Shown here: piece after piece, positions 9,472 through 18,132 of the stretch | How the letters are laid out: each line of letters begins with the position of its first letter | Position numbering within the stretch: position 1 is the first letter of the stretch | Assembly (NCBI RefSeq): GCF_042648145.1 | Contig: NZ_JBHRWV010000004.1 | Span: 124,001 to 188,000, forward strand | Direction: 5' to 3' | Length of the DNA stretch: 64,000 nucleotides | From: Salinicoccus sesuvii | GTDB taxonomy: Bacteria; Bacillota; Bacilli; Staphylococcales; Salinicoccaceae | Notes under the pieces: generated by a model | The model's input: only the letters and a program-made list of their open reading frames with translations | What the model was told of the DNA's origin: nothing | Databases searched by the model: none | Made by a program: the position numbers and the translations under genes

Positions 9472-9888
9472 ATGCCCAAAGTCTACTTTATCAATACAAA
9501 TAAAGCCCATAATCCTAAATCTGAGAGAGAAATGGTACAAAACCATAAATGTGCAGCTTACTATACTCCTTGGAAGTATTACATTGATACCATAGAAGCT
9601 AATGATTTAGTTTTTTTATATTCAAGTGACGTAGGAGTCATTGGTCGGGGGATAGCAACTGGGATTGTTGAATTAAAAGATTATGAAGATAATGAGAATG
9701 AAGAACACTACATGCACCTGAATCGCTTCGAACTATTAGAGAAACCTTTAAAAGCAGCTGAAGTAACTTCTGTTATACGAAATACGGCAGGTGATGATTT
9801 TAAGATTCAATGGAATCAAACAATGATACTAATTCCACATCAATTCGGAATAAGAGTTTGGCAACATATTACTAAGCATTGTTTATAG
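9472..9888 (+). CDS. EVE/PUA-like small protein
   Basis: 138 residues, ATG after AAGGAGG. The pattern (VYFINTNKAHN, WKYYIDTI, NDLVFLYSSDVGVIGRGIATGIVEL) resembles EVE-type domains, which share the PUA/YTH fold and read modified bases. Family members often sit next to McrBC- or GmrSD-type restriction genes, and here it is divergent from the DUF262/DUF1524 gene with 136 bases between them. It may sense modified DNA or RNA for that system. The assignment rests on the motif pattern and length only. Confidence 0.55.
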   Translation: MPKVYFINTNKAHNPKSEREMVQNHKCAAYYTPWKYYIDTIEANDLVFLYSSDVGVIGRGIATGIVELKDYEDNENEEHYMHLNRFELLEKPLKAAEVTSVIRNTAGDDFKIQWNQTMILIPHQFGIRVWQHITKHCL

Positions 9889-10167
9889 ATGTGTTCTCCA
9901 TTTAATAATTTAAGTTTTTATATGCCTCTTAATCATTCTAAGCTACTATTCAATACTATTATAAATATCCTAGAGTCTACATTTTTATTAGATTGTGATA
10001 ATTAACTTGAGTAACGAGAGTAGTCGGTTAAGAAATAACAAAACCGTACTCTGATGGAGAAGAGCTCAAATTTAGCAGGTAGCAGGTTTACTCTCTCTTA
10101 CAATGCTTACATTTATTTGTTGGCTCAATACTAAGGATATTATTCTATTCAGATAAAAGTAGCAGCC

Positions 10168-11250
10168 TTATATATAATTTTCGTCTGAAAGTGTTAGTCC
10201 AATAATATCTAAAGAAACAATGTTTTCTTTATCCAAAGAAATATCTACATATATATTTGAGTGGAAAGTTTTTGAAAGACCCTCATGAGATCCCCTGGCC
10301 TGTACTTCAATTAAGGCAAAATAATCGCCTTCGATATCGTAAGAAGAAAATTCAGCTGGTAATAGGTTGTTGATAGTGAAATCAGTAATTTCAAAAATTC
10401 TGACCCCTGAGCCATAAGCTTCTAAATCTTCTAACCAGTGCTTATATTGAAGTTGTAGATCATTTATACTATTTTGAAGAGACTCTTTTACATATTCAGA
10501 TTCCTTTATTTGTTTAACTAGTGAAGATGAAACTTTCTCAGAAATAGAAATTAAATAAGAAGATACTTTTTCGTGATCACCAAAAATTTTAATTGGTTCA
10601 TCGAATGTACTGTGATATTCTTTCTCTAAGTCTTGATCAAAACCCTTATCTTTTGAAAAAAGTATAATTTCATATTGAGGATGATTTTCTTTATAGTTAA
10701 TCATATTTTCCCATAGAACTGCGTCTTTAAATCCTTTATCCGATTTCCCTTTTTCACCTTCAAAAGGACGCCTTTTTTCTAAAGCCCTCTCAAGTATAGA
10801 ATGAAAGGAAACATCGTGCATTTTCATATTAGTCAAAATACCATATTCATCTAGAACATTATTACGAATCGTTTCTAGTCCTTGGTTAGTGTGTTCTTCT
10901 ACACTAAATGTTTCATCCCATTTTAACTCTATTCCTGGTAATATAGTGGTTCTAACGATACTCTTTAATTTTTTGACATTTGATTGATAAGTCTCAATGT
11001 ATTGTCTTCTAAGTTCTTCTAAAACAATATCTGGCACAACTAAATCTACAAATTCAACGATATCTAACTCTATAAGGGTGTCATGTATTTTAACAATATT
11101 CCCTGTTAGCCTAACAGGAGAATCAAAATCAATACTCCCCCTAAGGGTATTCGTATCAAAGATTATACATATTTTTCTATCTAAACCTTTTGTTGAATTA
11201 GCTTCCACACGGTTAGATGTATTAGGGGTGCTTTCGAAGTTCTGTCTCAA
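10168..11250 (-). CDS. PIN-domain nuclease (DUF4935-like), stand-alone
   Basis: 360 residues from a TTG with AAGGAGG seven bases upstream. The N-terminal ~225 residues form a PIN domain with all acidic positions: CIIFDTNTLRG (D32), DIVLEELRRQ, FKDAVLWEN and LFSKDKGFD. A large helical insert precedes the GEKGKSDKGFKDA region, as in DUF4935 proteins. The C-terminal ~130 residues form a separate domain of unknown type. PIN domains are Mg-dependent RNases; no small antitoxin gene is adjacent, so this is not a classical VapBC pair. It lies in the defence island, just downstream of a decayed DUF262 fragment. Confidence 0.75.
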   Translation of the reverse strand: MRQNFESTPNTSNRVEANSTKGLDRKICIIFDTNTLRGSIDFDSPVRLTGNIVKIHDTLIELDIVEFVDLVVPDIVLEELRRQYIETYQSNVKKLKSIVRTTILPGIELKWDETFSVEEHTNQGLETIRNNVLDEYGILTNMKMHDVSFHSILERALEKRRPFEGEKGKSDKGFKDAVLWENMINYKENHPQYEIILFSKDKGFDQDLEKEYHSTFDEPIKIFGDHEKVSSYLISISEKVSSSLVKQIKESEYVKESLQNSINDLQLQYKHWLEDLEAYGSGVRIFEITDFTINNLLPAEFSSYDIEGDYFALIEVQARGSHEGLSKTFHSNIYVDISLDKENIVSLDIIGLTLSDENYI

Positions 11251-11318
11251 TGTATTTCCTCCTTTTTATAATATCTTAGCTTTCGATTGTTCATGGGGGC
11301 AAATACTTTATGAGCATT

Positions 11319-11558
11319 CTATTCGCTGTTGAGATTGATTTCAACCAGAACCAGCTTTTGGATAAAAATCAGCAAATTTTCAATCTTCACGTTAGCTGGA
11401 AAGAGTGTTTTGATATCTCGGTAGCGGTTAATCATATCTTCTATCAGTTCCTAGATCTGCTTCGTCTTTCGATTTTATTCTCGTTGATAGTACCGGACTT
11501 TATACCTGTTGTTCAGCAGGCTGTTGATGTTAGTCGCTTCACTCTTGATATAGCCCAT
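11319..11558 (-). pseudogene. Remnant of a second DUF262 gene
   Basis: On the minus strand an ATG at 11558 opens MGYIKSEATNINSLLNNRYK followed by VRYYQRE, which is the DUF262 start signature (SLL..Y.VP.YQREY.W). A TAA and a TAG then interrupt, but the frame continues with KQI, ELIEDMINRYRDI and KTLFPANVK. The rest of the gene is gone. The open frame on the + strand here (11310-11564) is a shadow. Together with the frameshifted gene at 7252-9335, the island once held two DUF262 proteins. Confidence 0.55.
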
Positions 11559-11865
11559 CACTAGTCCACCTATTCAATATCTTTATTGTCCAAGTAATGA
11601 AACTATAAAGACATAGTCAGTTGTAGCAGACACTAGCAGAGGCAATATTTTCATACTATACTGCTGACTCAACGCCCTTTCTACCATTGAATTTACCTTC
11701 ACTATAGTAAAAAATATAAAACTTACATAAACAATTAATGATAATTCCATAGATATTTACACTTAAATACATGCTAAATCAAACTAATTTTGAAATCTTC
11801 TATAAATTATTCATGAAAGATATAAATCTATTCATTCGTTTACATTTAATTACTCATTACTTTCT
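11559..11865. other. AT-rich gap, nothing recognised
   Basis: About 300 bases between the DUF262 remnant and the next minus-strand gene. AT-rich, no open frame of note and no strong hairpin. Confidence 0.5.
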
Positions 11866-12501
11866 CTAAGGCTTCTTCTTTGAGTATTCAAACGATCTTT
11901 CAGCTTTTTCGAGACTACTGAGATCAATTGTGTATCCTTTATTACGATGTATCTGCGGGTATTCTCCAAAAAGTTTGAAATAATCTTGGAGGATTAGATT
12001 GCGAATAATTCTAGCTTTGTTAATTTCGCTCCAATTAGAATGTATCAAATCTAAATATAACTCTCTTGTTACATATTTAGGTCGGCCAACTGTATGTCTA
12101 TGGTCATCGTATCTACTAGGGTTTAAATCCAACTCTGCTTGAAGCTCATATTTTGTGAAATGTACGGTCCAATTCCTTTGATTATAAAAAGTATTTATTA
12201 TCTCTTTACTTCCTTGATTGATTTTAGGTAATTCAATATCTAATTCCTTCTCAATTCTCTTTCTCAACATTTTGTAAGAAACAGAATGGTTTTGAGAATC
12301 ACCAACAATGTTATTTAATCTAGTAAAATAGAAAAATGATTGTGTCCGAAATTTATCATACTTATCAAACTTTATTTTTTTAAAGGGTAGTTCACCCCTC
12401 AATCTATACTTATTGGTAGTTTTTTCTGCAGAATCTAATTCATTAACAAAATGGTAGAACATAAACTTAAATTGATTTTTTAAGTTATTAACTCTAATCA
12501 C
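11866..12501 (-). CDS. Unknown protein with HEPN-like RNxxxH motif
   Basis: 211 residues. The start is uncertain: the GTG at 12501 has AGGGGAA very close upstream, and the next in-frame ATG is residue 14. The protein is helical and basic. The sequence RNWTVH at residues 109-114 fits the R-N-x3-H motif of HEPN ribonucleases, and it follows a helix (KEIINTFYNQ) as in HEPN folds. Many HEPN proteins in defence islands are toxins or RNases triggered by infection. The motif is short, so a chance match is possible; no partner antitoxin is seen. Confidence 0.6.
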   Translation of the reverse strand: MIRVNNLKNQFKFMFYHFVNELDSAEKTTNKYRLRGELPFKKIKFDKYDKFRTQSFFYFTRLNNIVGDSQNHSVSYKMLRKRIEKELDIELPKINQGSKEIINTFYNQRNWTVHFTKYELQAELDLNPSRYDDHRHTVGRPKYVTRELYLDLIHSNWSEINKARIIRNLILQDYFKLFGEYPQIHRNKGYTIDLSSLEKAERSFEYSKKKP

Positions 12502-12825
12502 TTCCCCTAACTAAATTCTTATTTAAACTTTACAGAACAACAATCTTAAGGTCAATTTTGTTTATTCTGCTTGTTAAATCAATTATACCTAAAATCTTCA
12601 CCGACCTATTCCTAATATCAAATAACACTGCAGAAGCAAATTCTTAATCGTTTTACAAAGACATCTCAAACACTTAACGTTAGGTTATAGTCTTACACTA
12701 TATCCAACCATGAAATATCAGTATTATTTTACACTATGCATATCATGATAGACTTACCTTAATCAAAAAAGATAAGGTTATTGAAGTTTTCAAACCTTCT
12801 CTTTAATTATAAGGAGGCAATTCAT
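12502..12825 (+). other. Leader of the homocysteine methyltransferase gene
   Basis: No gene. A small hairpin at 12756-12778 (ACCTTA-a-TC, A6 loop, GA-TAAGGT) lies 48 bases before the start codon. No S-box, T-box or other known riboswitch was recognised. This is the right edge of the AT-rich island. Confidence 0.4.
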
Positions 12826-13875
12826 ATGAAGCGTAATTTAGAAGAGAGACTAAAAGCTGGACCAGTAATTGCAGGTGAAGGATATTTATTCGAATTAGAA
12901 CGTAGAGGCTATTTGCAGGCAGGTTCTTTTGTACCCGAGGTGGCATTGGACAATCCGGAAGCACTCAAGCAGACGTACCGTGACTTTATGAATGCTGGTT
13001 CCGACGTGGTTCTGGCTTTCACTTATAACGCCCACAGGGAGAAAATGAGAATCATTGGTAAAGAAGAGCTGTTGGAACCTTTGAATAGAAATGCCATTAG
13101 GTTGGCAAAGGAAGTTGCAAAGGAGCATCCAGTAGAAGAAGCACTGGTCGCAGGCAATATCTCCAATACAAATCTTTTTAATCCGGATAACCCGGAATCC
13201 AAAGACCAGGTAAGAAGCATGTTCAAAGAGATGGTTCAATGGTGTAAAGAAGAGGAAGTGGACTACATCAACGGAGAAACCTTCTATTATCATGAAGAAG
13301 CAGTGATTGCCCTAGAAGAGATTCAAAAGCAAGAAATACCGGCTGTTATCACTTTGGGGCTCATGGGAGAAAACATATTAAGAGATGGCTTTACCGTTGA
13401 AGAGTCATGTAGAATACTTTCTGAGAAAGGTGCGCTGGTAGTGGGTATGAACTGCTTCCGTGGGCCAGACACCATGCAGCCCTATCTTGAAAAGATATGT
13501 GAAGTGGTGGGTGGCTATGTCGGCGGACTGCCGATTCCCTACCGCACTACAGAAGCACATCCGACTTTCTTCAATTTGCCAGACGGTGGGTGCAGCTGCC
13601 ACCTGCCACTCGAAACAACCTTTCCCACTTCACTAGATCCACTCTATCATAACCGTTATGAGCTCGCTGAGTGGGCAAAGAAGGCACACGCTATTGGCGT
13701 AAACTATATCGGATTATGCTGTGGTGCCTCACCCGCCATGCTTCGATCTGTTGCCGAGGCTGTCGGAGTAGAAACCGTCAATTCAAAGTATTCTCCTGAC
13801 ATGGAAAAACACTTCCTGTTTGGCAAAGATGAAACACTGCAGAAACACAATCTGGACTATCGTACAAAAGCTTAG
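12826..13875 (+). CDS. Homocysteine S-methyltransferase family protein
   Basis: Transfers a methyl group to homocysteine to make methionine; family donors include S-methylmethionine and betaine. 349 residues from the ATG at 12826, chosen because AAGGAGG lies 8 bases upstream; a TTG at 12781 is in frame but has no ribosome site. The zinc ligands are visible: Cys in GMNCFRGP (about residue 220) and the Cys pair in IGLCCGASP near residue 300. It is a single-gene unit closed by a strong terminator. The donor cannot be told from sequence; in a salt-tolerant organism betaine is plausible. Confidence 0.85.
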   Translation: MKRNLEERLKAGPVIAGEGYLFELERRGYLQAGSFVPEVALDNPEALKQTYRDFMNAGSDVVLAFTYNAHREKMRIIGKEELLEPLNRNAIRLAKEVAKEHPVEEALVAGNISNTNLFNPDNPESKDQVRSMFKEMVQWCKEEEVDYINGETFYYHEEAVIALEEIQKQEIPAVITLGLMGENILRDGFTVEESCRILSEKGALVVGMNCFRGPDTMQPYLEKICEVVGGYVGGLPIPYRTTEAHPTFFNLPDGGCSCHLPLETTFPTSLDPLYHNRYELAEWAKKAHAIGVNYIGLCCGASPAMLRSVAEAVGVETVNSKYSPDMEKHFLFGKDETLQKHNLDYRTKA

Positions 13876-13953
13876 ATTTCAGCTGTATTTTATTTATGTT
13901 ACTAGCTTATACAGGCCTCAGAATAAAATAAAGGATATCAAAATAATTCTATA

Positions 13954-14000
13954 AAAAGACACGTATGATACACTCATTCAACATATCATACGTGTCTTTT
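13954..14000. terminator. Bidirectional terminator
   Basis: Perfect 17-bp stem (AAAAGACACGTATGATA and its complement) with A and T runs on both sides, between the convergent methyltransferase and dehydrogenase genes. Confidence 0.9.
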
Positions 14001-14048
14001 AAGTTTTAACATTGATACTTTCACTAGAACTAATGCCACATAGTCACT

Positions 14049-14792
14049 TTACATCTGCTGTATCAAACCACCATCTGCAACAAATTCTGTTCCTGTAGAA
14101 TAGCTTGACTCGTCGGAAGCCAGGTACAATACTAGATTGGAAATCTCTTCTGGCTCGGCCATACGACTAAGTGGAATTTTCTCTTCCAACGCCTTTACCA
14201 TTTCTCTTACATCTTCTTGCTCTGTCATTGGTGTGCGTATTGTACCTGGATGTACTGAGTTGACCCGAATACCATGTGGAGCAAATTCTACCGCGGCAGC
14301 TTTCGTAAGTCCCCTGACTGCGAATTTGGATGCAATATAAGCACTCGTATTCGCACTGCCCACCATACCAGAAATAGAAGATATATTGACAATAGATCCG
14401 TTATTGGCTTTTTTCATCGATGGTAAAACATACTTCATACCTAGAAAAACACCATCTTGGTTTATCATACTTGTCTTGCGAAAGTCTTCCAACGTGGTGT
14501 CTTCAATTGATTTAGATACGACAATACCTGCATTATTTACCAGTATATTGATTGGTCCGAATGCGCTCTCTGTCTCTTCAACTAACTTCATCCAGTTGTT
14601 TTCATCGGTAACATCAAGTTCAATAAACATTGCATTATCCCCAAGTTCCTCAGCCGTCTTTTTCCCATCAGAAACTCCTAGATCGGCAATGACTACTTTG
14701 GCGCCCTCGTTAACGAAAAGTTTCGCGTGAACTTTACCCATACCACCAGCTCCGCCTGTAATCACTGCAATCTTACCCTCTAATCTCGCCAT
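14049..14792 (-). CDS. Short-chain dehydrogenase/reductase
   Basis: 247 residues, classical SDR. The Rossmann motif TGGAGGMG is at 12-19, Asp37 (VIADLG) points to NAD over NADP, NNAG is at 86-89, and the catalytic S139, Y152 and K156 are all present (NISSISG, SAYIASK). It resembles hydroxysteroid/cyclopentanol dehydrogenase-like SDRs, but the substrate cannot be named. AAAAGGGG lies upstream of the ATG. Its promoter carries a cre site, so expression should follow carbon supply via CcpA. The M24 gene lies upstream on the same strand, 215 bases away, with its own start signals. Confidence 0.88.
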   Translation of the reverse strand: MARLEGKIAVITGGAGGMGKVHAKLFVNEGAKVVIADLGVSDGKKTAEELGDNAMFIELDVTDENNWMKLVEETESAFGPINILVNNAGIVVSKSIEDTTLEDFRKTSMINQDGVFLGMKYVLPSMKKANNGSIVNISSISGMVGSANTSAYIASKFAVRGLTKAAAVEFAPHGIRVNSVHPGTIRTPMTEQEDVREMVKALEEKIPLSRMAEPEEISNLVLYLASDESSYSTGTEFVADGGLIQQM

Positions 14793-14838
14793 TTACAAAA
14801 CCCCTTTTGTAGTAAATTGTTTATTAAGTTGTAACTTT

Positions 14839-14867
14839 ATCTTACATGAATCAACTTTTCTATTCAA
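14839..14867 (-). promoter_or_regulatory. Sigma-A promoter of the SDR gene
   Basis: On the minus strand TTGAAT, a 17-base spacer, then TAAGAT, about 50 bases before the ATG at 14792. The -35 box touches the cre site. Confidence 0.6.
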
Positions 14868-14881
14868 TGTAAGCGCATTCA
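14867..14881 (-). promoter_or_regulatory. cre site (CcpA operator)
   Basis: ATGTAAGCGCATTCA matches the cre consensus WTGNAANCGNWNNCW at every fixed position. It abuts the -35 box of the SDR promoter. CcpA binding here would couple the dehydrogenase to carbon catabolite control. Confidence 0.75.
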
Positions 14882-15007
14882 ATTAAAGGTTCACTTTTTA
14901 GATTTTTCGAGTAAGCACTTGAATAGTATCTCCTTGAAACATTGATCTAATCAATTACTTTCTGACCTATCTCACAGAATCAGATAGTATGATTTTCTCT
15001 ATCACCA

Positions 15008-16186
15008 TTAACAAATCAGAGCTTCAATATTCCTCGGGTAGTAAGTGAGCATCTCCATGCCGGTTTCTGTAATTAATACCGTATCCGAATGTCTGAATCC
15101 ACCTAGTTTTTCTACGTATATCCCTGGTTCCACTGTGACCACCATGCCCGCTTCCATTACTGTTTCATCGCCGAGATCAAAAAATGGTGCTTCATGTCCG
15201 AGCAATCCAATGTTATGGCCTGTGTGGTGTTTCGTAAGGTGTGTGACACCCGCTTCTTTAAAATAATTCTGCACTTCTTGTTCAACAGATGCGTAAGTTT
15301 TACCAGGCTTTATCGCACTAAATGCCACTTCTTGCGCTTCATACATATGCTTGAAGTACTTCTCTTGATCTCTAGTATACTCCTCGACAAACATCACACG
15401 CTCCAGTTCACTATTGTAGCCAAACACACTGGAGAGGGCTGCTGTGACCAGAGTATCTCCTTTTTTAAACTTCTTGTTTTGGGTTACTGCATGAGGGAAA
15501 GCCGATTCTTCTCCGATCTGCCCTCTGTAGAATGCTGATGTCGGTGTCCCATGCGGAGTATAATCCGGACCTAGTGTCTCCACCATTGCGATCGTTGCTT
15601 CCATGGATGCTTTATTTGTCACTTCAATTTCTGAAAGCCCGGCGGCTGTATACTTCTGTAGCAGACTATGCGCCAGGTTCCCCCACCTACAGGATTCTTT
15701 TATCAATTCAATCTCGTTATCAGATTTTATGTATCTCATCTCTTCAACTGATCCATATAGTGAAACAAATGATTTCGAATCGATCAATTCATCCAAGGTT
15801 GGTCCTCTGTATCCCATTGGGGAACCGTATCCCATTGAGTCGTATCCAATGCTTTTATTTGAAAAATCATTGTTCTCGAGCGTATCTTTCAAATGCAACA
15901 TGGGGTGCTTCAATCCTGGATACTCAGGATAAGAAAAAACGCCATCGATTACACTATAATACTCCGCATGTTCGTGTTCGAGGGCCGGTACAAATAGATT
16001 ATATCCACCCTTCGGATCAACGAACAAACACATTGGTCGTTCAGTCGGATGGAAATGAAATCCGGTTAAATAGAAAATATTGGTGGGTGAAAAAATAATA
16101 CTACACTCACAGTTCGCATGCCTCATCTTTGTTTTAAAGTCTTCTTGCCTTTTTTTGTATTCATACTTAGGTATTGAAAGCAACAT
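15008..16186 (-). CDS. M24 (pita-bread) family protein with altered metal site
   Basis: 392 residues with a creatinase-like N-terminal domain (1-150) and a pita-bread C-terminal domain. In dinuclear M24 peptidases five residues bind metal (D, D, H, E, E). Aligned by the conserved GY, TGHNIGL, VEPGIY and DTVLIT blocks, this protein has Ala at about 249, Glu at about 260, His at 324, Glu at 353 and Ser at about 367, so three of five ligands differ. It may be a metal-free hydrolase of the creatinase type rather than a prolidase. It is divergent from a peptide/solute-binding lipoprotein gene, which may deliver the substrate. Confidence 0.8.
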   Translation of the reverse strand: MLLSIPKYEYKKRQEDFKTKMRHANCECSIIFSPTNIFYLTGFHFHPTERPMCLFVDPKGGYNLFVPALEHEHAEYYSVIDGVFSYPEYPGLKHPMLHLKDTLENNDFSNKSIGYDSMGYGSPMGYRGPTLDELIDSKSFVSLYGSVEEMRYIKSDNEIELIKESCRWGNLAHSLLQKYTAAGLSEIEVTNKASMEATIAMVETLGPDYTPHGTPTSAFYRGQIGEESAFPHAVTQNKKFKKGDTLVTAALSSVFGYNSELERVMFVEEYTRDQEKYFKHMYEAQEVAFSAIKPGKTYASVEQEVQNYFKEAGVTHLTKHHTGHNIGLLGHEAPFFDLGDETVMEAGMVVTVEPGIYVEKLGGFRHSDTVLITETGMEMLTYYPRNIEALIC

Positions 16187-16289
16187 ATCGTATTCTCCTT
16201 CTTGTTTTTAATACTCAAAAACTGACTCATCTAATTCAATACTAGGATTAATAAGAACTCATGTCAAATAAATATCAGAATATTCCATA

Positions 16290-16318
16290 TTGAAAGAATA
16301 ATTAGACTACGGTATGAT
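16290..16318 (+). promoter_or_regulatory. Sigma-A promoter of the binding-protein gene
   Basis: TTGAAA, a 17-base spacer and TATGAT, about 45 bases before the ATG at 16364. This is one of the best promoters in the window. Confidence 0.7.
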
Positions 16319-16363
16319 ATGACTTATATGCAGTCTAGGTAACCACTAAAAAGGAGGGACTGA

Positions 16364-18043
16364 ATGACACAGTCTTGGAGAATAATTTTAATAGGCGTAA
16401 TGTTAGTTGTTCTATCTGCTTGTACAAACGATGGTGATGTCACAGAGGGGATAGAAGGCAATAGTGAAGGAGACGAGACAGCAACTGAAGGAGATATTAC
16501 GTTGGCTTTTCCAACTGATATCGTTTCTATGGACGCGCATGGCAGCAATGATACCCCTTCAGAGCAACTACGCAATACTCTTTATGAGGGATTAGTCACT
16601 CAAGATGAGAATTTGGAGATTACTCCAGTACTCGCAACAGAATGGGAACAAATCGACGACGTCACTTGGGAGTTTACGCTCCGCGAAGATGTAACATTCC
16701 ACGATGGGTCAACGTTTAACGCGGAAGTTGTTGAAGCCAACCTAGATCGTCTACAAGACGCCGCAGTCGCTTCTCCAAGAAACTTTGTTCTGAATATGAT
16801 AGAAGAAGTGAATGTCGTTGACGACTATACAGTGGAACTTATCACTGAATATCCGTTCGCCCCTTTACTTAATAACCTGACACACGGTGCAGGTAAAATG
16901 ATGAGCAAGGAATTGATCGATTCAGATTATCAAAATGCTCTTGATGAAGCAGGTATTGATATGACTCTCGATGAATACAAAGAAGCACGGGAAGATGGTG
17001 GACAAGAATACGAAGACGCCTCTGAGAACATTTCTGAGTATGTCGGCACTTTGATTGAGCAAGGCCCCATCGGCACCAACTACATGAAATTTGACAGCCG
17101 GTCTCCTGGTGAAAGCACTAGGATTGTTGCGAACGAAGAATATTGGGATGGTCCGCCTTCCTTAAGTTCTGCAACTTATAAAGCAGTTTCTGAAACAGGG
17201 TCCAGAATTGCTGAAATAGAAACAGGCGCCTCTAATTTTATTCAAAGGGTCGAGTCTAGCAACATCGACCGCATTGAAAATAATCCCGATGTAACTCTGA
17301 CGAGAACAGATGCACTAGCCATTGATTTTATCGGTTTTAACACTGAAAAAGCGCCATTTGACGATGTCAGAGTGCGACAAGCCGTTACGCTCGCCTTTGA
17401 TAATCAAGCAGTGTTTGAAGGAGTCTTCAATAATTCTGGAACTCCAGCTGTAGCAGCATTGGCACCCAATACACTCGGGTATGACGAAAATCTCGAGCCT
17501 TTAGGTTATGATATGGATCGTGCAAAAACACTGTTGACGGAAGCCGGCTATGAAGATGGCTTCGATATGACACTTATGGTCAATGAAGATAATCCGGAAA
17601 GATTGAACATGTCTATTTGGTTGCAAGAATCTCTTGAAGAACTGAGTATCAACGTTAATATCCGACAGATTGAATGGGGCACTTATCTCGAAATGACAGG
17701 CAACGGAGAACACGATATGTTCGTAATGGGATGGTCCAACTCAACAGCAGATCCAGAAGAACTCCTGACTACACTATTCCACTCTGATATGGTCGGTGCA
17801 CAAGGTAATCGCTCCTTCTTTAAAAATGATGATTTCGACCAGCTACTCGATGAAGGCAGACGAGAATTTGATACCGATGCACGTGAGCAAATTTACATGG
17901 ATGCACAAGAATTGCTCGTCGAAGAAGCACCGGCAATTTTTGTTAGGCACTCAGAGTACCTTAATGCATATCACAACAGCATAGATAATCTTGAGATTGG
18001 TTGGGATGATCTTTATGATATGCGGAATGTAGAAGTCGAGTAG
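16364..18043 (+). CDS. ABC transporter substrate-binding lipoprotein (SBP_bac_5)
   Basis: 559 residues. A signal peptide ends in the lipobox LSAC (Cys20), followed by an acidic linker, so the mature protein is anchored outside the membrane. The family blocks are present: LRNTLYEGLV, WEFTLREDVTFHDGS and FNTEKAPFDDVRVRQAV. It belongs to the OppA/DppA/GsiB class that binds peptides, glutathione, nickel or small solutes. No permease or ATPase genes are near, so it is an orphan that must borrow a transporter or work with distant genes. The ATG follows AAGGAGGGA. It is divergent from the M24 gene and closed by a strong terminator. Confidence 0.9.
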   Translation: MTQSWRIILIGVMLVVLSACTNDGDVTEGIEGNSEGDETATEGDITLAFPTDIVSMDAHGSNDTPSEQLRNTLYEGLVTQDENLEITPVLATEWEQIDDVTWEFTLREDVTFHDGSTFNAEVVEANLDRLQDAAVASPRNFVLNMIEEVNVVDDYTVELITEYPFAPLLNNLTHGAGKMMSKELIDSDYQNALDEAGIDMTLDEYKEAREDGGQEYEDASENISEYVGTLIEQGPIGTNYMKFDSRSPGESTRIVANEEYWDGPPSLSSATYKAVSETGSRIAEIETGASNFIQRVESSNIDRIENNPDVTLTRTDALAIDFIGFNTEKAPFDDVRVRQAVTLAFDNQAVFEGVFNNSGTPAVAALAPNTLGYDENLEPLGYDMDRAKTLLTEAGYEDGFDMTLMVNEDNPERLNMSIWLQESLEELSINVNIRQIEWGTYLEMTGNGEHDMFVMGWSNSTADPEELLTTLFHSDMVGAQGNRSFFKNDDFDQLLDEGRREFDTDAREQIYMDAQELLVEEAPAIFVRHSEYLNAYHNSIDNLEIGWDDLYDMRNVEVE

Positions 18044-18057
18044 CGTTATAAACAATT

Positions 18058-18115
18058 AAATCGCTGTATCTAAACGCACATTTTTCACTCATGGCGTATT
18101 TAGATACAGCGATTT
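18058..18115. terminator. Bidirectional terminator
   Basis: 17-bp stem AAATCGCTGTATCTAAA with its complement at 18099-18115 and a T run, between the convergent lipoprotein and acetyltransferase genes. Confidence 0.9.
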
Positions 18116-18132
18116 TTGTTTCTATTCTTTGT

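Noticed and set aside
11310..11564. 84-aa ORF on the + strand
   Set aside because: The opposite strand holds the DUF262 signature YYQRE and ELIEDM in one frame; the + ORF has no ribosome site and no recognisable motif.
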